A stretch of 26,707 nt of DNA from Caldilineaceae bacterium (GTDB lineage: Bacteria; Chloroflexota; Anaerolineae; Caldilineales; Caldilineaceae). A program made the position numbers and the translations under genes. Positions 7,507 through 15,594 of this stretch are shown here, piece after piece. The stretch covers positions 1 to 26,707 of the forward strand of contig JAHBVH010000101.1 of NCBI GenBank assembly GCA_019637645.1. Reading direction: 5' to 3'. Under the pieces are notes generated by a model, which worked only from the letters and a program-made list of their open reading frames with translations, was not told where the DNA came from and did no database searches. Position 1 is the stretch's first letter. Each line of letters begins with the position of its first letter.

Positions 7507-9531
7507 TCAACGTGCGTGGGTATTGTCATAGAGACGCAAGAGGTTGCGTAGTAACTTCTGGCTTAAGGGCTTTCGCACAAATTCATCAACCCCCATGGTG
7601 ATATAGCGTTCACGGTCGCCCGGCACAGCCAAAGCGGTTAAAGCAATAATGGGCAGATGGTTCAGTTCGGCATGTTGCCGGATCTGGCGAATGGCTTCTA
7701 GGCTATCCAATTGAGGCAATTGCATGTCAACCAGAAGTAAAGCGGGGTGGTGTTTTTTGCTCTGGGCAACCGCGTCCAGACCATTTTGGGCAAAGACCAC
7801 AGGATGGCCCTCTTGGGCAAGTTGCAGCTTCAGTTCATGGGTGCTGAACTCGTTTTCGTCAGCAAGGATGAGCAACATAGGCGTTGCCCTTGCGCTAGAC
7901 GAAGTTGGGAGAGCAGATGATTGGAGGAGCGCCAGTTGATCAAAAATTCTCACATGGGGATCGCGGCGACGATGATGAGGCAAGACAATGGTAAAGCGGC
8001 TCCCCTGATTGAGCACACTCTCTACCGCCACACTCCCCCCATGCAGCCGCGTTAAGCGATAGACTAGCGCCAGACCTAGACCAGCGCCTTGGTATTGGCG
8101 TGCTAGTTTGCTATCCAGTTGAATAAAAGGGCGGAAGAGCTTGGCAATATCCTCATTGGCAATGCCAATTCCCGTGTCAGAGACAACCAGCGTCAGCGAT
8201 TCTTGCTCGGCATCTTCATAGACCTCTAACATGACACGCCCTTGCTCTGGGGTGAACTTGACCGCGTTATTGAGCAGATTTAACAAAATTTGCATCAAGC
8301 GGCGGCCATCGGCGTAGAGGAGATCATTGGTCAAGGAGAAGCTTTTGGTCAACTGAATCTGCTTGCTTTGCGCGATCTCTTGGACCATTTGCAGGCAATC
8401 TTCACAGAGATTGGTCACCGAGACGGGGCCGATCTCTAAGGTCAGCTTGCCTGATTCTACTTTGGAAACGTCAATAATGTCATTGATCAATTCCAACAGA
8501 TGGCGGCCACTTTTGACGATCCGCTCGATCGCCTTTCGTTGCCGCTGGGTTGTTTCGCCATAGACCTCGTCGTTGATCGCCTCGGCCAAGGTCAGAATCA
8601 CGCTGAGTGGTGTCCGCAATTCATGGCTCACGGTGGCAAGAAATTCATCTTTGAGCCGTGCGCTACGCTGGAGTTCGGCATTGGCAACGCTTAATTCTTT
8701 GGTCCGTTCTTCGACGCGATGGGCCAATTGCGTTCGTTCCGCCTCTAGCGCGGCCTCGGCCTGCTTGCGCTTGGAGACATCACGCACAATGCTTTGAATA
8801 TATAGGACCTTGCCATTGCCATTGCGCACCACAATATGATGAAGCTCGACCGGCAATTCCGAGCCATCACTACGCAAGAGCGTTTGCTCAGAAAGGGGCA
8901 ACATTTTGCCAGCCAGGAGCGCGGCCCATTGTTGATCAAAACCAGCATGCTCGTGTGGAACCAGATAGCGACGCAGGGGTGTACCGATCAACGACTCGAC
9001 CGGATAATCAAGCAGAACCGCGCCTTGCTGATTCAAATTCATGAGCGCCCCATCCATCCCAATAATGTAGACGCCAATATGGTTGTTTTCAAAGAGGGCT
9101 TGATAGCGCAGATGGTGATCGCGCAACGCTTCTTCGGTACGTTTGCGCTCCATGGCATAGCGCATGGAGCGGACCAGCAGGTGGGCATTGATCTCGCCCT
9201 TGATCAAATAGTCTTGGGCTCCCCCCCGCACGGCTCGCACCGCTAGCTCTTGGTCATCCGAGCTAGTTAACAAGATAATCGGCGTCTGCGACGTTTGGTG
9301 GCGCAATCGTTCAAAGGTAGCGTAACCACGGCTATCGGGCAAGGAAAGATCCAACAAGATGACATCGAACTGGGTTTGTTGGGCAAGTTCCATGGCTGAC
9401 TGCAGCCGTTCTGTACAAGTGAGATCAACCCGCCAAAATGGTGTATCGGTCAACATTTGGCGCAACAACAACGTATCGCCCGGGTTGTCCTCTACCAACA
9501 AAGTCTGAATGGAGTTCTCTAGCATCTTCAT
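7507..9531 (-). CDS. hybrid sensor histidine kinase, REC-PAS-HisKA-HATPase-REC
   Basis: This is a cytoplasmic phosphorelay protein with no membrane segment. Domains in order: receiver 1 (~8-130, phospho-acceptor D61 in VILLDLSLPD, KGE at the lysine site), PAS (~145-255, ending in IVRDVSKRKQAE), a linking coiled coil, HisKA with H303 (EFLATVSHELRTPLSV), and HATPase_c with N box LNLLNNAVKF, DTGIGI and GAGLGLALV. Receiver 2 (~552-670) has D602 (LLLVDMQLPQ) and K654. Starting with a receiver means the kinase is itself probably controlled by an upstream kinase. The first ATG at 9531 is only 3 bases from AGGA; the ATG at 9525 has better spacing (9). It lies 120 bp downstream of another kinase in the same direction, which is a candidate partner. 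The signal is unknown. Confidence 0.93.
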   Translation of the reverse strand: MKMLENSIQTLLVEDNPGDTLLLRQMLTDTPFWRVDLTCTERLQSAMELAQQTQFDVILLDLSLPDSRGYATFERLRHQTSQTPIILLTSSDDQELAVRAVRGGAQDYLIKGEINAHLLVRSMRYAMERKRTEEALRDHHLRYQALFENNHIGVYIIGMDGALMNLNQQGAVLLDYPVESLIGTPLRRYLVPHEHAGFDQQWAALLAGKMLPLSEQTLLRSDGSELPVELHHIVVRNGNGKVLYIQSIVRDVSKRKQAEAALEAERTQLAHRVEERTKELSVANAELQRSARLKDEFLATVSHELRTPLSVILTLAEAINDEVYGETTQRQRKAIERIVKSGRHLLELINDIIDVSKVESGKLTLEIGPVSVTNLCEDCLQMVQEIAQSKQIQLTKSFSLTNDLLYADGRRLMQILLNLLNNAVKFTPEQGRVMLEVYEDAEQESLTLVVSDTGIGIANEDIAKLFRPFIQLDSKLARQYQGAGLGLALVYRLTRLHGGSVAVESVLNQGSRFTIVLPHHRRRDPHVRIFDQLALLQSSALPTSSSARATPMLLILADENEFSTHELKLQLAQEGHPVVFAQNGLDAVAQSKKHHPALLLVDMQLPQLDSLEAIRQIRQHAELNHLPIIALTALAVPGDRERYITMGVDEFVRKPLSQKLLRNLLRLYDNTHAR

Positions 9532-9651
9532 TTCCTAATCGATGAAAGCCTGATAGGGCTTAGGCAACAGCGTGTTTCGCCAATGTGACCGCGCAACTTT
9601 TGAACACTTGACAAGGCTAGTGCTACATAAGTCCACTGAATTACTTGAACG

Positions 9652-11490
9652 CTATACAGCCCTCGTCGGTAGGGTAAAATAAAAGGTTGTCCCTTGCCCC
9701 ACCGTCGATTCTACCCAAAGTCGGCCACCGTGCAGATCAACAATCTTCTTACAGATGGCCAGCCCAATGCCTGTGCCAGGATATTCGCTGCGCGTATGCA
9801 GACGTTGGAAGATCAGAAAAATACGGTCGAAATCTTCGGGCGCAATCCCAATCCCATTATCGGCAACCACAAAGAGCCATTCGGCATCTTCAGCTAGATA
9901 GCGTGCACTCAGGTGAACCGTCGGCGGATGAGTGCGCCGGAATTTTATCGCATTGGTTAGCAAATTCTGAAATAATTGGCTCAATTGCGTTGGATTGACC
10001 ATGAGGGGCGGCAGTGGGTCGGCGGTGACCACCGCTTGGCTTTCCTGGATGGCCATTTGCAAATTATCAAGCACTTGCTGCCAGATCAATTGGCAATCGA
10101 CCAAGCGAAACGGCTGGGTTCGAGTGCCGACGCGCGAATAGGCCAGCAGATCGCGAATGAGTTGCTGCATACGCGTAGCCCCATCCACAGCAAAGGCAAT
10201 GAATGAATCAGCCTCGCCATCCAACTGACCACGATAGCGCCGTTCGATCAGCTGCACATAGCTGGTCACCATGCGCAACGGCTCTTGCAGATCATGCGAG
10301 GCTACATAGGCAAATTGGGCCAGTTCCCGATTGGAACGCGCTAATTCAGCCGCCTGTTCTTCCAGCTGTTGTGTGCGCTCGGCAATCTTCTGTTCCAGGC
10401 TCTCATAGAGTCCGGCCAACTCACCGGCCATTTGATTAAAGGCGACCGCTACCTGACCAATTTCATCCTTGCGCACAAGCTCAATGCGATGGGTCAAATC
10501 ACCTTGACCAATCCGCTCAGCGCCGTCGCGCAGCCGTTCAATCGGCGTTAAGATCAGCCCTTCCAACCATTCAGCACTAAGCCACATCATTAAGATCATA
10601 AAGGCGAGCATCCCACTGCCCAACAACCAATATGCCCGGCGGCTGGCGGCAAAAGCCTCGGCGTTCGCTAGTTCGGTCACAACCACCCAATCAACGCCCG
10701 GAATCCAGGCGACTGCCCCCACGACCCGCTGATCTCTAAAATTGACATACTCCCCATACCAAATGGTGCGCGGAGTCAATGCCGTAGCCCAGGCCGTCGG
10801 TTTGGGCCAGATCGTTTGAGCCAGTGCCACTTGCGGCTCGGTGTGAGCAATAATCTGGTTACGCCGATCAATGAGATAGGTTAGGCCACTTTTTCCAAAA
10901 CGTAGGTCGGCCACCAACGTCCATAGCACCGCCATATTAACCCGCGCCGCGATCACGCTAGCATTGGGCGCGGGCACAGCCATAATCAGATAGGGTGCCG
11001 CGGTATCGGCAATCGTTAAATCGCCATAATACACATTCCCAGCTTGCGCCGCTCTGAACCATGGAGTTTCAACCACCTGGGCGCGCTCCTGTTCGAGGAA
11101 TATAGCGGCCGTGGTCGCTGCCACTGGTTGGCCTTGCGAGTTTAGATAGACAATTTCTTGGAGAATAGGATATTGCCGAAGCAATTGATTGAGAAAGGCT
11201 TGATCTGCTTCAATATTATCGAGGCCGACTAGATTGATAAAGGTTAGGGATTTCTGGGTATTCTCTAATAAATTCGTAACGACACGTACCGTATTCCGTG
11301 TCGCTTCACTTTGTCGCCCACGCCAGGCCGCCACTTCGGTCTGCTGGACAAAAGTCACCACCGTGACGCCAATCACAAGTAATGTACATATCAAAATCAT
11401 AGCCAGCAGCGCCGTCAGACGCCAACGCAGATTCGCAAAGCGTTCCACCTGCTGCTGCCAAAGCTCGAATGCCTTGCCCTTGCGCTGCAT
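9652..11490 (-). CDS. membrane sensor histidine kinase, dCache-HAMP-HisKA-HATPase
   Basis: This is a membrane receptor kinase of 612 residues. TM1 is at ~25-48, followed by an extracytoplasmic double-Cache-like sensor (~50-275; segments VYLNSQGQPVAATTAAIF, YLIDRRNQIIAHTEP and AVAWIPGVDWVVVTE are typical Cache elements). TM2 is at ~287-308, then a HAMP domain (~310-362), a coiled coil, and HisKA with H399 (AYVASHDLQEPLRM, the phytochrome-like subtype). HATPase_c has NLLTNAIKF, DNGIGI and GTGIGLAICKKIVDLHGG. GGAGGAGAG precedes the ATG at 11490. There is no receiver domain on this protein and no DNA-binding response regulator next to it. The downstream hybrid, which begins with a receiver, could receive its phosphoryl group. 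The ligand cannot be told from sequence; dCache domains often bind small metabolites such as amino acids. Confidence 0.93.
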   Translation of the reverse strand: MQRKGKAFELWQQQVERFANLRWRLTALLAMILICTLLVIGVTVVTFVQQTEVAAWRGRQSEATRNTVRVVTNLLENTQKSLTFINLVGLDNIEADQAFLNQLLRQYPILQEIVYLNSQGQPVAATTAAIFLEQERAQVVETPWFRAAQAGNVYYGDLTIADTAAPYLIMAVPAPNASVIAARVNMAVLWTLVADLRFGKSGLTYLIDRRNQIIAHTEPQVALAQTIWPKPTAWATALTPRTIWYGEYVNFRDQRVVGAVAWIPGVDWVVVTELANAEAFAASRRAYWLLGSGMLAFMILMMWLSAEWLEGLILTPIERLRDGAERIGQGDLTHRIELVRKDEIGQVAVAFNQMAGELAGLYESLEQKIAERTQQLEEQAAELARSNRELAQFAYVASHDLQEPLRMVTSYVQLIERRYRGQLDGEADSFIAFAVDGATRMQQLIRDLLAYSRVGTRTQPFRLVDCQLIWQQVLDNLQMAIQESQAVVTADPLPPLMVNPTQLSQLFQNLLTNAIKFRRTHPPTVHLSARYLAEDAEWLFVVADNGIGIAPEDFDRIFLIFQRLHTRSEYPGTGIGLAICKKIVDLHGGRLWVESTVGQGTTFYFTLPTRAV

Positions 11491-11555
11491 TCTCTCTCCT
11501 CCGACCTAATTGTAGCAAGGACCCAATCGTATAGAAAATCTTAACTCGTTGTCCG

Positions 11556-11561
11556 ATTATA
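11556..11561 (-). promoter_or_regulatory. possible -10 box for the dCache kinase
   Basis: The minus strand has a perfect TATAAT, giving a leader of about 60 nt to the ATG at 11490. The -35 region is poor (TTCAGG at 18-bp spacing), so support is only moderate. Confidence 0.35.
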
Positions 11562-11609
11562 AATGGTTTACGCCAGACGCCTGAATACCGCTAATTCTTC
11601 AGCACGTTG

Positions 11610-11677
11610 TAATCTAGTCTTACGGGTAATCTAGTCTTACGGGTAATCTAGTCTTACGGGTAATCTAGTCTTACGGA
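11610..11677. repeat. four tandem copies of a 17-bp repeat
   Basis: Unit TAATCTAGTCTTACGGG at 11610, 11627, 11644 and 11661. The first three are identical and the fourth ends GGA instead of GGG. The repeats lie in the gap between the divergent dCache kinase (-) and the S8 protease (+), about 120 bp upstream of the kinase start. The 17-bp period is not a whole number of codons, and no gene covers it. Iteron-like binding sites for a regulator or a variable tandem repeat are both possible. Confidence 0.95.
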
Positions 11678-11683
11678 TTAGAA

Positions 11684-11740
11684 GTTACGCCGTTGATCAG
11701 CGTGACCAGAGACCCGACAGGTCTGGCCCAAGTGCGTAAC
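11684..11740. other. foldable intergenic stretch, possible structured RNA
   Basis: GTTACGC (11684-11690) can pair with GCGTAAC (11734-11740), enclosing a second hairpin in which CCA and GACC (11706-11714, with a GA bulge) pair with GGTCTGG (11720-11726) around a CGACA loop. It directly follows the 17-bp repeats. I could not match it to a known riboswitch. The stems are short and could be chance. From 11741 to 12156 I see only AT-rich, non-coding sequence. Confidence 0.3.
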
Positions 11741-12156
11741 GCCTAAGGGGGAGTGATGTACGCAAAAGCGAACAAGCGAGGGGCAAGCACGGAAGATTGT
11801 AACAAAGATACGACTTGGTTGTCATGGGTATAAAGTCTTAGTTCCCCAGCGAGATAGGCGATTTTTCTAGAAGAGAAAACCACAAAAAGGATGACTTGAT
11901 CCTAGGTAAGCTGACAAACCTTTCTCCGAAAACCACCTAAGATATCCTGATACAAAATCATGCATAAATGCAATATTAACTTAAAGAAATATCTGATACA
12001 ATGTTAATTGAATTCTGGAGAATATGGAGCGCATTACCCTTTTCTTTATCTAACCTCCTTCTCCGTTAAGTAGCAGGCAAGAATTGTTTAGCCGAACGCA
12101 AAACAAAGTGGTTTCAGTAGCGCCAACAACGTTCTTTGCACTAGTTTGCATTCGAT

Positions 12157-12180
12157 CGACACAAGATTCGACACAAGATT
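12157..12180. repeat. 12-bp tandem duplication upstream of the protease gene
   Basis: CGACACAAGATT occurs twice in direct succession, 79 bp before the protease ATG. It could be a regulator site pair or a slippage product. No clear promoter hexamers were found in 12181-12258. Confidence 0.85.
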
Positions 12181-12258
12181 AGGCCATCTGCGTTCACAAA
12201 TTCTTGTACGCGCTACATCCTCAAGCGAAGCCTAGCTAGCAACATAAGGGTAAACCAC

Positions 12259-15200
12259 ATGTTATTCCCATGCACGAGTTGCCTGTGGAGCAAGCCAATC
12301 ATCTCTGTCCTTATCCTCGCGGGCCTTTTGATGAGTCTGTTATCCCCTTCCCTGGTTCATGCCTCCACGCCAATGATACCGCCGCCAACAGTGGCACCCG
12401 TAACGGTGGAACCATTGGCGATTGACAGCACCGTGATCGTAACCGGACGCGATACCGCAGTAGCCAAACAAGCCGTAGAGGCCGTCGGCGGCCAAGTGAT
12501 CAGTGACTTATGGCTGATCAACGCGGTGGGCGCGCGGCTACCAGCCGCCCGCTTACCCCAACTCAAGCGTCACCCTGGCGTGCTTTCGGTTGTCCAAGAT
12601 CAACCCGTTCACACAGCCGCCTACATGGAACCCACGCCCGATAAGAACGTCTGGGCAGTGCCTAGCCCGGCTTCGGTGGCGGTGGGCGTAACCCAACTCC
12701 ATGGGGCAACGCGCCAATCACCGGACAATCTGACTGGCGCCGGCGTCACCATTGCGCTCATCGACACGGGCATTGCCATGAACCCCGCCGTTGTTGACAC
12801 CCTTGGGCCAGAACTCGCCAACCAATTTTTGGGGCAAGCTGATTTTACGGGGAATGGCCAATGTGCGCAGCAGAATGAGTATCACCAGCAGCGCACAGGC
12901 TATTGCTGGAGCCCACAGCAATTTAGCGAAGACCCCTACGGCCATGGCACCCATATTGCCAGCACGATCTGGAATAAGTTTACAACCGCGGGGCAAGGGT
13001 ATGATATGGGCATCGCCCCGGATGCCAAGTTATTGAGCATTCGGGTGCTGGGGAGCGACGGCTCAGGCTCTTATATTGATGTCATTGAAGGTCTGCAATA
13101 TGCCGTTGAAACCAAAGCACAATTTGGCACACGGATCATCAACCTAAGTCTTACCGCGCAGCCGACCACCCCCTATTTTATGGATCCGGTCAGTCGGGCG
13201 GCGACGGCAGCCTGGCAGCAGGGGCTTGTGGTGATTGCGGCGGCGGGCAACACTGGTCCGTACGCACAGACGATCACCGTGCCTGGCAACAACCCCTATG
13301 TGATCACGGTGGGCGCGTATGACACCAACCAAACGGCGGACCAATGGGAAGATGACTTTGTCGCGAGCTGGTCTAGCACAGGCCCAACCTTAGATGGCTT
13401 TATCAAGCCAGATGTGCTGGCGCCTGGGGCTCACATTCCAGCCTATATGGACACTGGTGCAACCTTGGCCCAACTGCATCCGGAGTTTGAGCCAACCAGG
13501 AGCATGTATTGGCTCAATGGCACGAGTATGGCCGCCGCTATCACGACGGGTGTAGCCGCCCTCCTGTTACAAAAACGCCCCCAGCTCACGCCCGATCAAG
13601 TGAAGTTTCGGCTGATGGACACGGCGCGCTCGGCAGTGACCAACCAAGGCGATCTGATCGATAACGTCTTTCAGCAAGGCAGTGGCCGGATTTGGGCCCC
13701 CGATGCCGTACTGCGGGAAGGGGTTCCCGAGGAGAGCGCCAACAGAGCCCTGGATATCCAGCGCGATCTCAACACGGTTTGGAGCCCACCCAGGCAGCAG
13801 AACAGCCCGAATCCCGCCGATAGTGATGGCGATGGAGTCACCAATGAGGCCCCCAGTTGTTTGAACAAGAAGATTCTTTTTATTAGCAGCCTGCGCCCTT
13901 TGCCCAAGCGCGATCAGATCTTGGCGAATCAAATCAGCAAACTCGGCTTTTCGCTGGTAGTGCGCAGCCAGTTCGAAGTGACCACCAAGGATACCCAAGG
14001 GATTGACCTGGTGCTGATCTCGGACTCTACCTTGTCATTTTTCATCAACCAGCGCTTTCGCGACCTTCCGGTTTCCATTCTAACGTGGGAAGCAGGGTTA
14101 TATGACGATCTCAAGATGACCGGACCGACCTTCCTTGATTATGGCATCTTTCTCAACCAAACGCAGGTCAACCTGGTGGCACCGAACCATCCGCTAGCCG
14201 CGCATCTGCGAGGCATTGTCACACTGAATCAGCGCAATACGCCCTTTTTCTGGGGTGTGCCAAGCCAAGGCGCAACCAAGATTGCCACCCTCGCCCGCAA
14301 CAATCTTGCGACTATTTTTGCCTATGAGACCGGTGCTACCATGGTAGGCATGACGGCACCCGCCCGGCGGATCGCCTTTGCCAATGGCCTCGGCGAGCGC
14401 TTTACCGCCGAAGGCTGGCAGCTTTTCCAAGCGGCCATTAGCTGGGGAGCCAATTGTAATTTGGCCGCGACCACCCCAAGGCTCGATTTGGATGCCGATA
14501 ACGATGGGATTCCAGATGCGATCGAAGAAGCAACAGCCATTCAGGGCGATACCGATCAAGATGGCATTCCTGACTATCTTGATCTCGATAGCGACAATGA
14601 TGGGCTGTGGGATCTCGAAGAAAGTGGTCTACCACTTTCCCTTGTCACTGCGCTTGATCAAAATCGGGATGGGCGGATCGATGCCCAGCACCCCGTTGGC
14701 GCCAATGGCCTTGTTGATCAACTTGAAACCGCGCCTGATTCGGGTCAGATCAACTATCTCATTGCCAACAACGATCTTGATGAAATCCCCGATTTTCAAG
14801 CCTACAATGCCCATTATGCTGGCCCGGTTCAACTTATCATCAGCGATGCGACTCCTAATAAAAAAGCTGTTTACCTCTACTATGCCCGCGAACGTGCGGG
14901 CACGCAGCCAATCTTTCTAGGCGCAGCCCTAGCCGAGCAGCAGGGGCCACAGCCGACCTTATCCTGGCTCAGTCTGGACGAGGTTATCGCCATGAATCTG
15001 ACTTTTAGTAGGGGGCAGCTTCGGATCAGAAACGGCCAATATTGGTATGGCAATCGCATGGGAGCGGGCGTGCGCTTTTGGTCGGGGGTCCGTTTCTGGT
15101 CCGGCGTCCGTTTCTGGTCGGGTGTTCGCTTCTGGTCGGGTGTTCGCTTCTGGTCGGGTGTTCGCTTCTGGTCGGGGAATATGGGGTGGGTTACGGGGCT

Positions 15201-15417
15201 TGACCCAGCGATTACGCAAATCGCCGCAATCGTACCGCCGCTCCTTCAAGACGGCACGGACGATCAGGCTAGCTGGCAGCGCAGCCTGCGCAGCCAGCTA
15301 GCGGATGCGGCCTACCCGCTAAACCAAATCGTCGTTATCCAAGTGGCCGACGACAGCAGCGTTGTCGATGATCAGCGGCATCAGATCTATCTGCCCGTCA
15401 TCCAAACGGCACCCTAA
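12259..15417 (+). CDS. secreted subtilisin-like (S8) serine protease with calcium repeats and GVRFWS hexapeptide repeat
   Basis: This is an exported peptidase of 1052 residues. The signal peptide runs to about residue 36 (hydrophobic core ISVLILAGLLMSLLSP, cleavage near VHA). An I9-like propeptide (~57-120) precedes the S8 catalytic domain (~160-440). The triad is D169 (ALIDTGIA), H229 (YGHGTHIAST) and S423 (NGTSMAAAITTGVAAL), with the oxyanion Asn331 in AAAGNTG. Acidic thrombospondin-3-like calcium motifs occur at ~520-527 (DSDGDGV) and ~742-790 (DADNDGIPD, DTDQDGIPD, DSDNDGL). They bracket an alpha/beta domain (~535-735) that looks Rossmann-like and that I cannot name. Residues 937-972 are six copies of GVRFWS. 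The protein ends without a sortase or membrane anchor. AAGG lies about eight bases before the ATG. Substrate unknown. Confidence 0.93.
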   Translation: MLFPCTSCLWSKPIISVLILAGLLMSLLSPSLVHASTPMIPPPTVAPVTVEPLAIDSTVIVTGRDTAVAKQAVEAVGGQVISDLWLINAVGARLPAARLPQLKRHPGVLSVVQDQPVHTAAYMEPTPDKNVWAVPSPASVAVGVTQLHGATRQSPDNLTGAGVTIALIDTGIAMNPAVVDTLGPELANQFLGQADFTGNGQCAQQNEYHQQRTGYCWSPQQFSEDPYGHGTHIASTIWNKFTTAGQGYDMGIAPDAKLLSIRVLGSDGSGSYIDVIEGLQYAVETKAQFGTRIINLSLTAQPTTPYFMDPVSRAATAAWQQGLVVIAAAGNTGPYAQTITVPGNNPYVITVGAYDTNQTADQWEDDFVASWSSTGPTLDGFIKPDVLAPGAHIPAYMDTGATLAQLHPEFEPTRSMYWLNGTSMAAAITTGVAALLLQKRPQLTPDQVKFRLMDTARSAVTNQGDLIDNVFQQGSGRIWAPDAVLREGVPEESANRALDIQRDLNTVWSPPRQQNSPNPADSDGDGVTNEAPSCLNKKILFISSLRPLPKRDQILANQISKLGFSLVVRSQFEVTTKDTQGIDLVLISDSTLSFFINQRFRDLPVSILTWEAGLYDDLKMTGPTFLDYGIFLNQTQVNLVAPNHPLAAHLRGIVTLNQRNTPFFWGVPSQGATKIATLARNNLATIFAYETGATMVGMTAPARRIAFANGLGERFTAEGWQLFQAAISWGANCNLAATTPRLDLDADNDGIPDAIEEATAIQGDTDQDGIPDYLDLDSDNDGLWDLEESGLPLSLVTALDQNRDGRIDAQHPVGANGLVDQLETAPDSGQINYLIANNDLDEIPDFQAYNAHYAGPVQLIISDATPNKKAVYLYYARERAGTQPIFLGAALAEQQGPQPTLSWLSLDEVIAMNLTFSRGQLRIRNGQYWYGNRMGAGVRFWSGVRFWSGVRFWSGVRFWSGVRFWSGVRFWSGNMGWVTGLDPAITQIAAIVPPLLQDGTDDQASWQRSLRSQLADAAYPLNQIVVIQVADDSSVVDDQRHQIYLPVIQTAP
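15067..15174 (+). repeat. 18-bp tandem repeat, six copies, encoding GVRFWS
   Basis: Six in-frame 18-bp units within the protease gene. Copies 4-6 are identical in DNA (GGTGTTCGCTTCTGGTCG). Copies 1-3 differ from these and from each other only at synonymous third positions. This pattern points to recent expansion at the 3' side, with the peptide sequence held constant in the older copies. Confidence 0.97.
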
Positions 15418-15440
15418 GCTCAAGCGCACGGCGGTGATAG

Positions 15441-15570
15441 CCCGCTTATGAAGGGTAACCATTCAATTCGGTAAATCAGCGCGGATTGAAATGAGCGCCT
15501 GCTCGGTCAAGCTGCGCTCAAGCGCACGAGTAAGGTCTACCGCTTCAATTTCTTACCCTTCATCAGCGGG
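15441..15570. repeat. 130-bp element bounded by 18-bp inverted repeats, between convergent genes
   Basis: CCCGCTTATGAAGGGTAA (15441-15458) and TTACCCTTCATCAGCGGG (15553-15570) are inverted with one mismatch. A 13-bp direct repeat GCTCAAGCGCACG lies at 15418-15430 and again at 15516-15528. The element fills the gap between the protease stop and the M20 peptidase stop. It may be a MITE-like sequence or the remains of a bidirectional terminator; I see no target duplication at its edges. Confidence 0.75.
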
Positions 15571-15594
15571 ACTTCTGGTAACAGCCACAGGGTT

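Noticed and set aside
11700..11830. Resemblance to a cyclic di-GMP (GEMM) riboswitch
   Set aside because: An ACGCAAAAGC-like stretch is present but the conserved tetraloop and receptor arrangement is not; I left it only as an unassigned foldable region.
14378..14920. 180-residue + strand frame inside the protease gene
   Set aside because: It is in another frame of a well-supported gene and its peptide shows no known motif.
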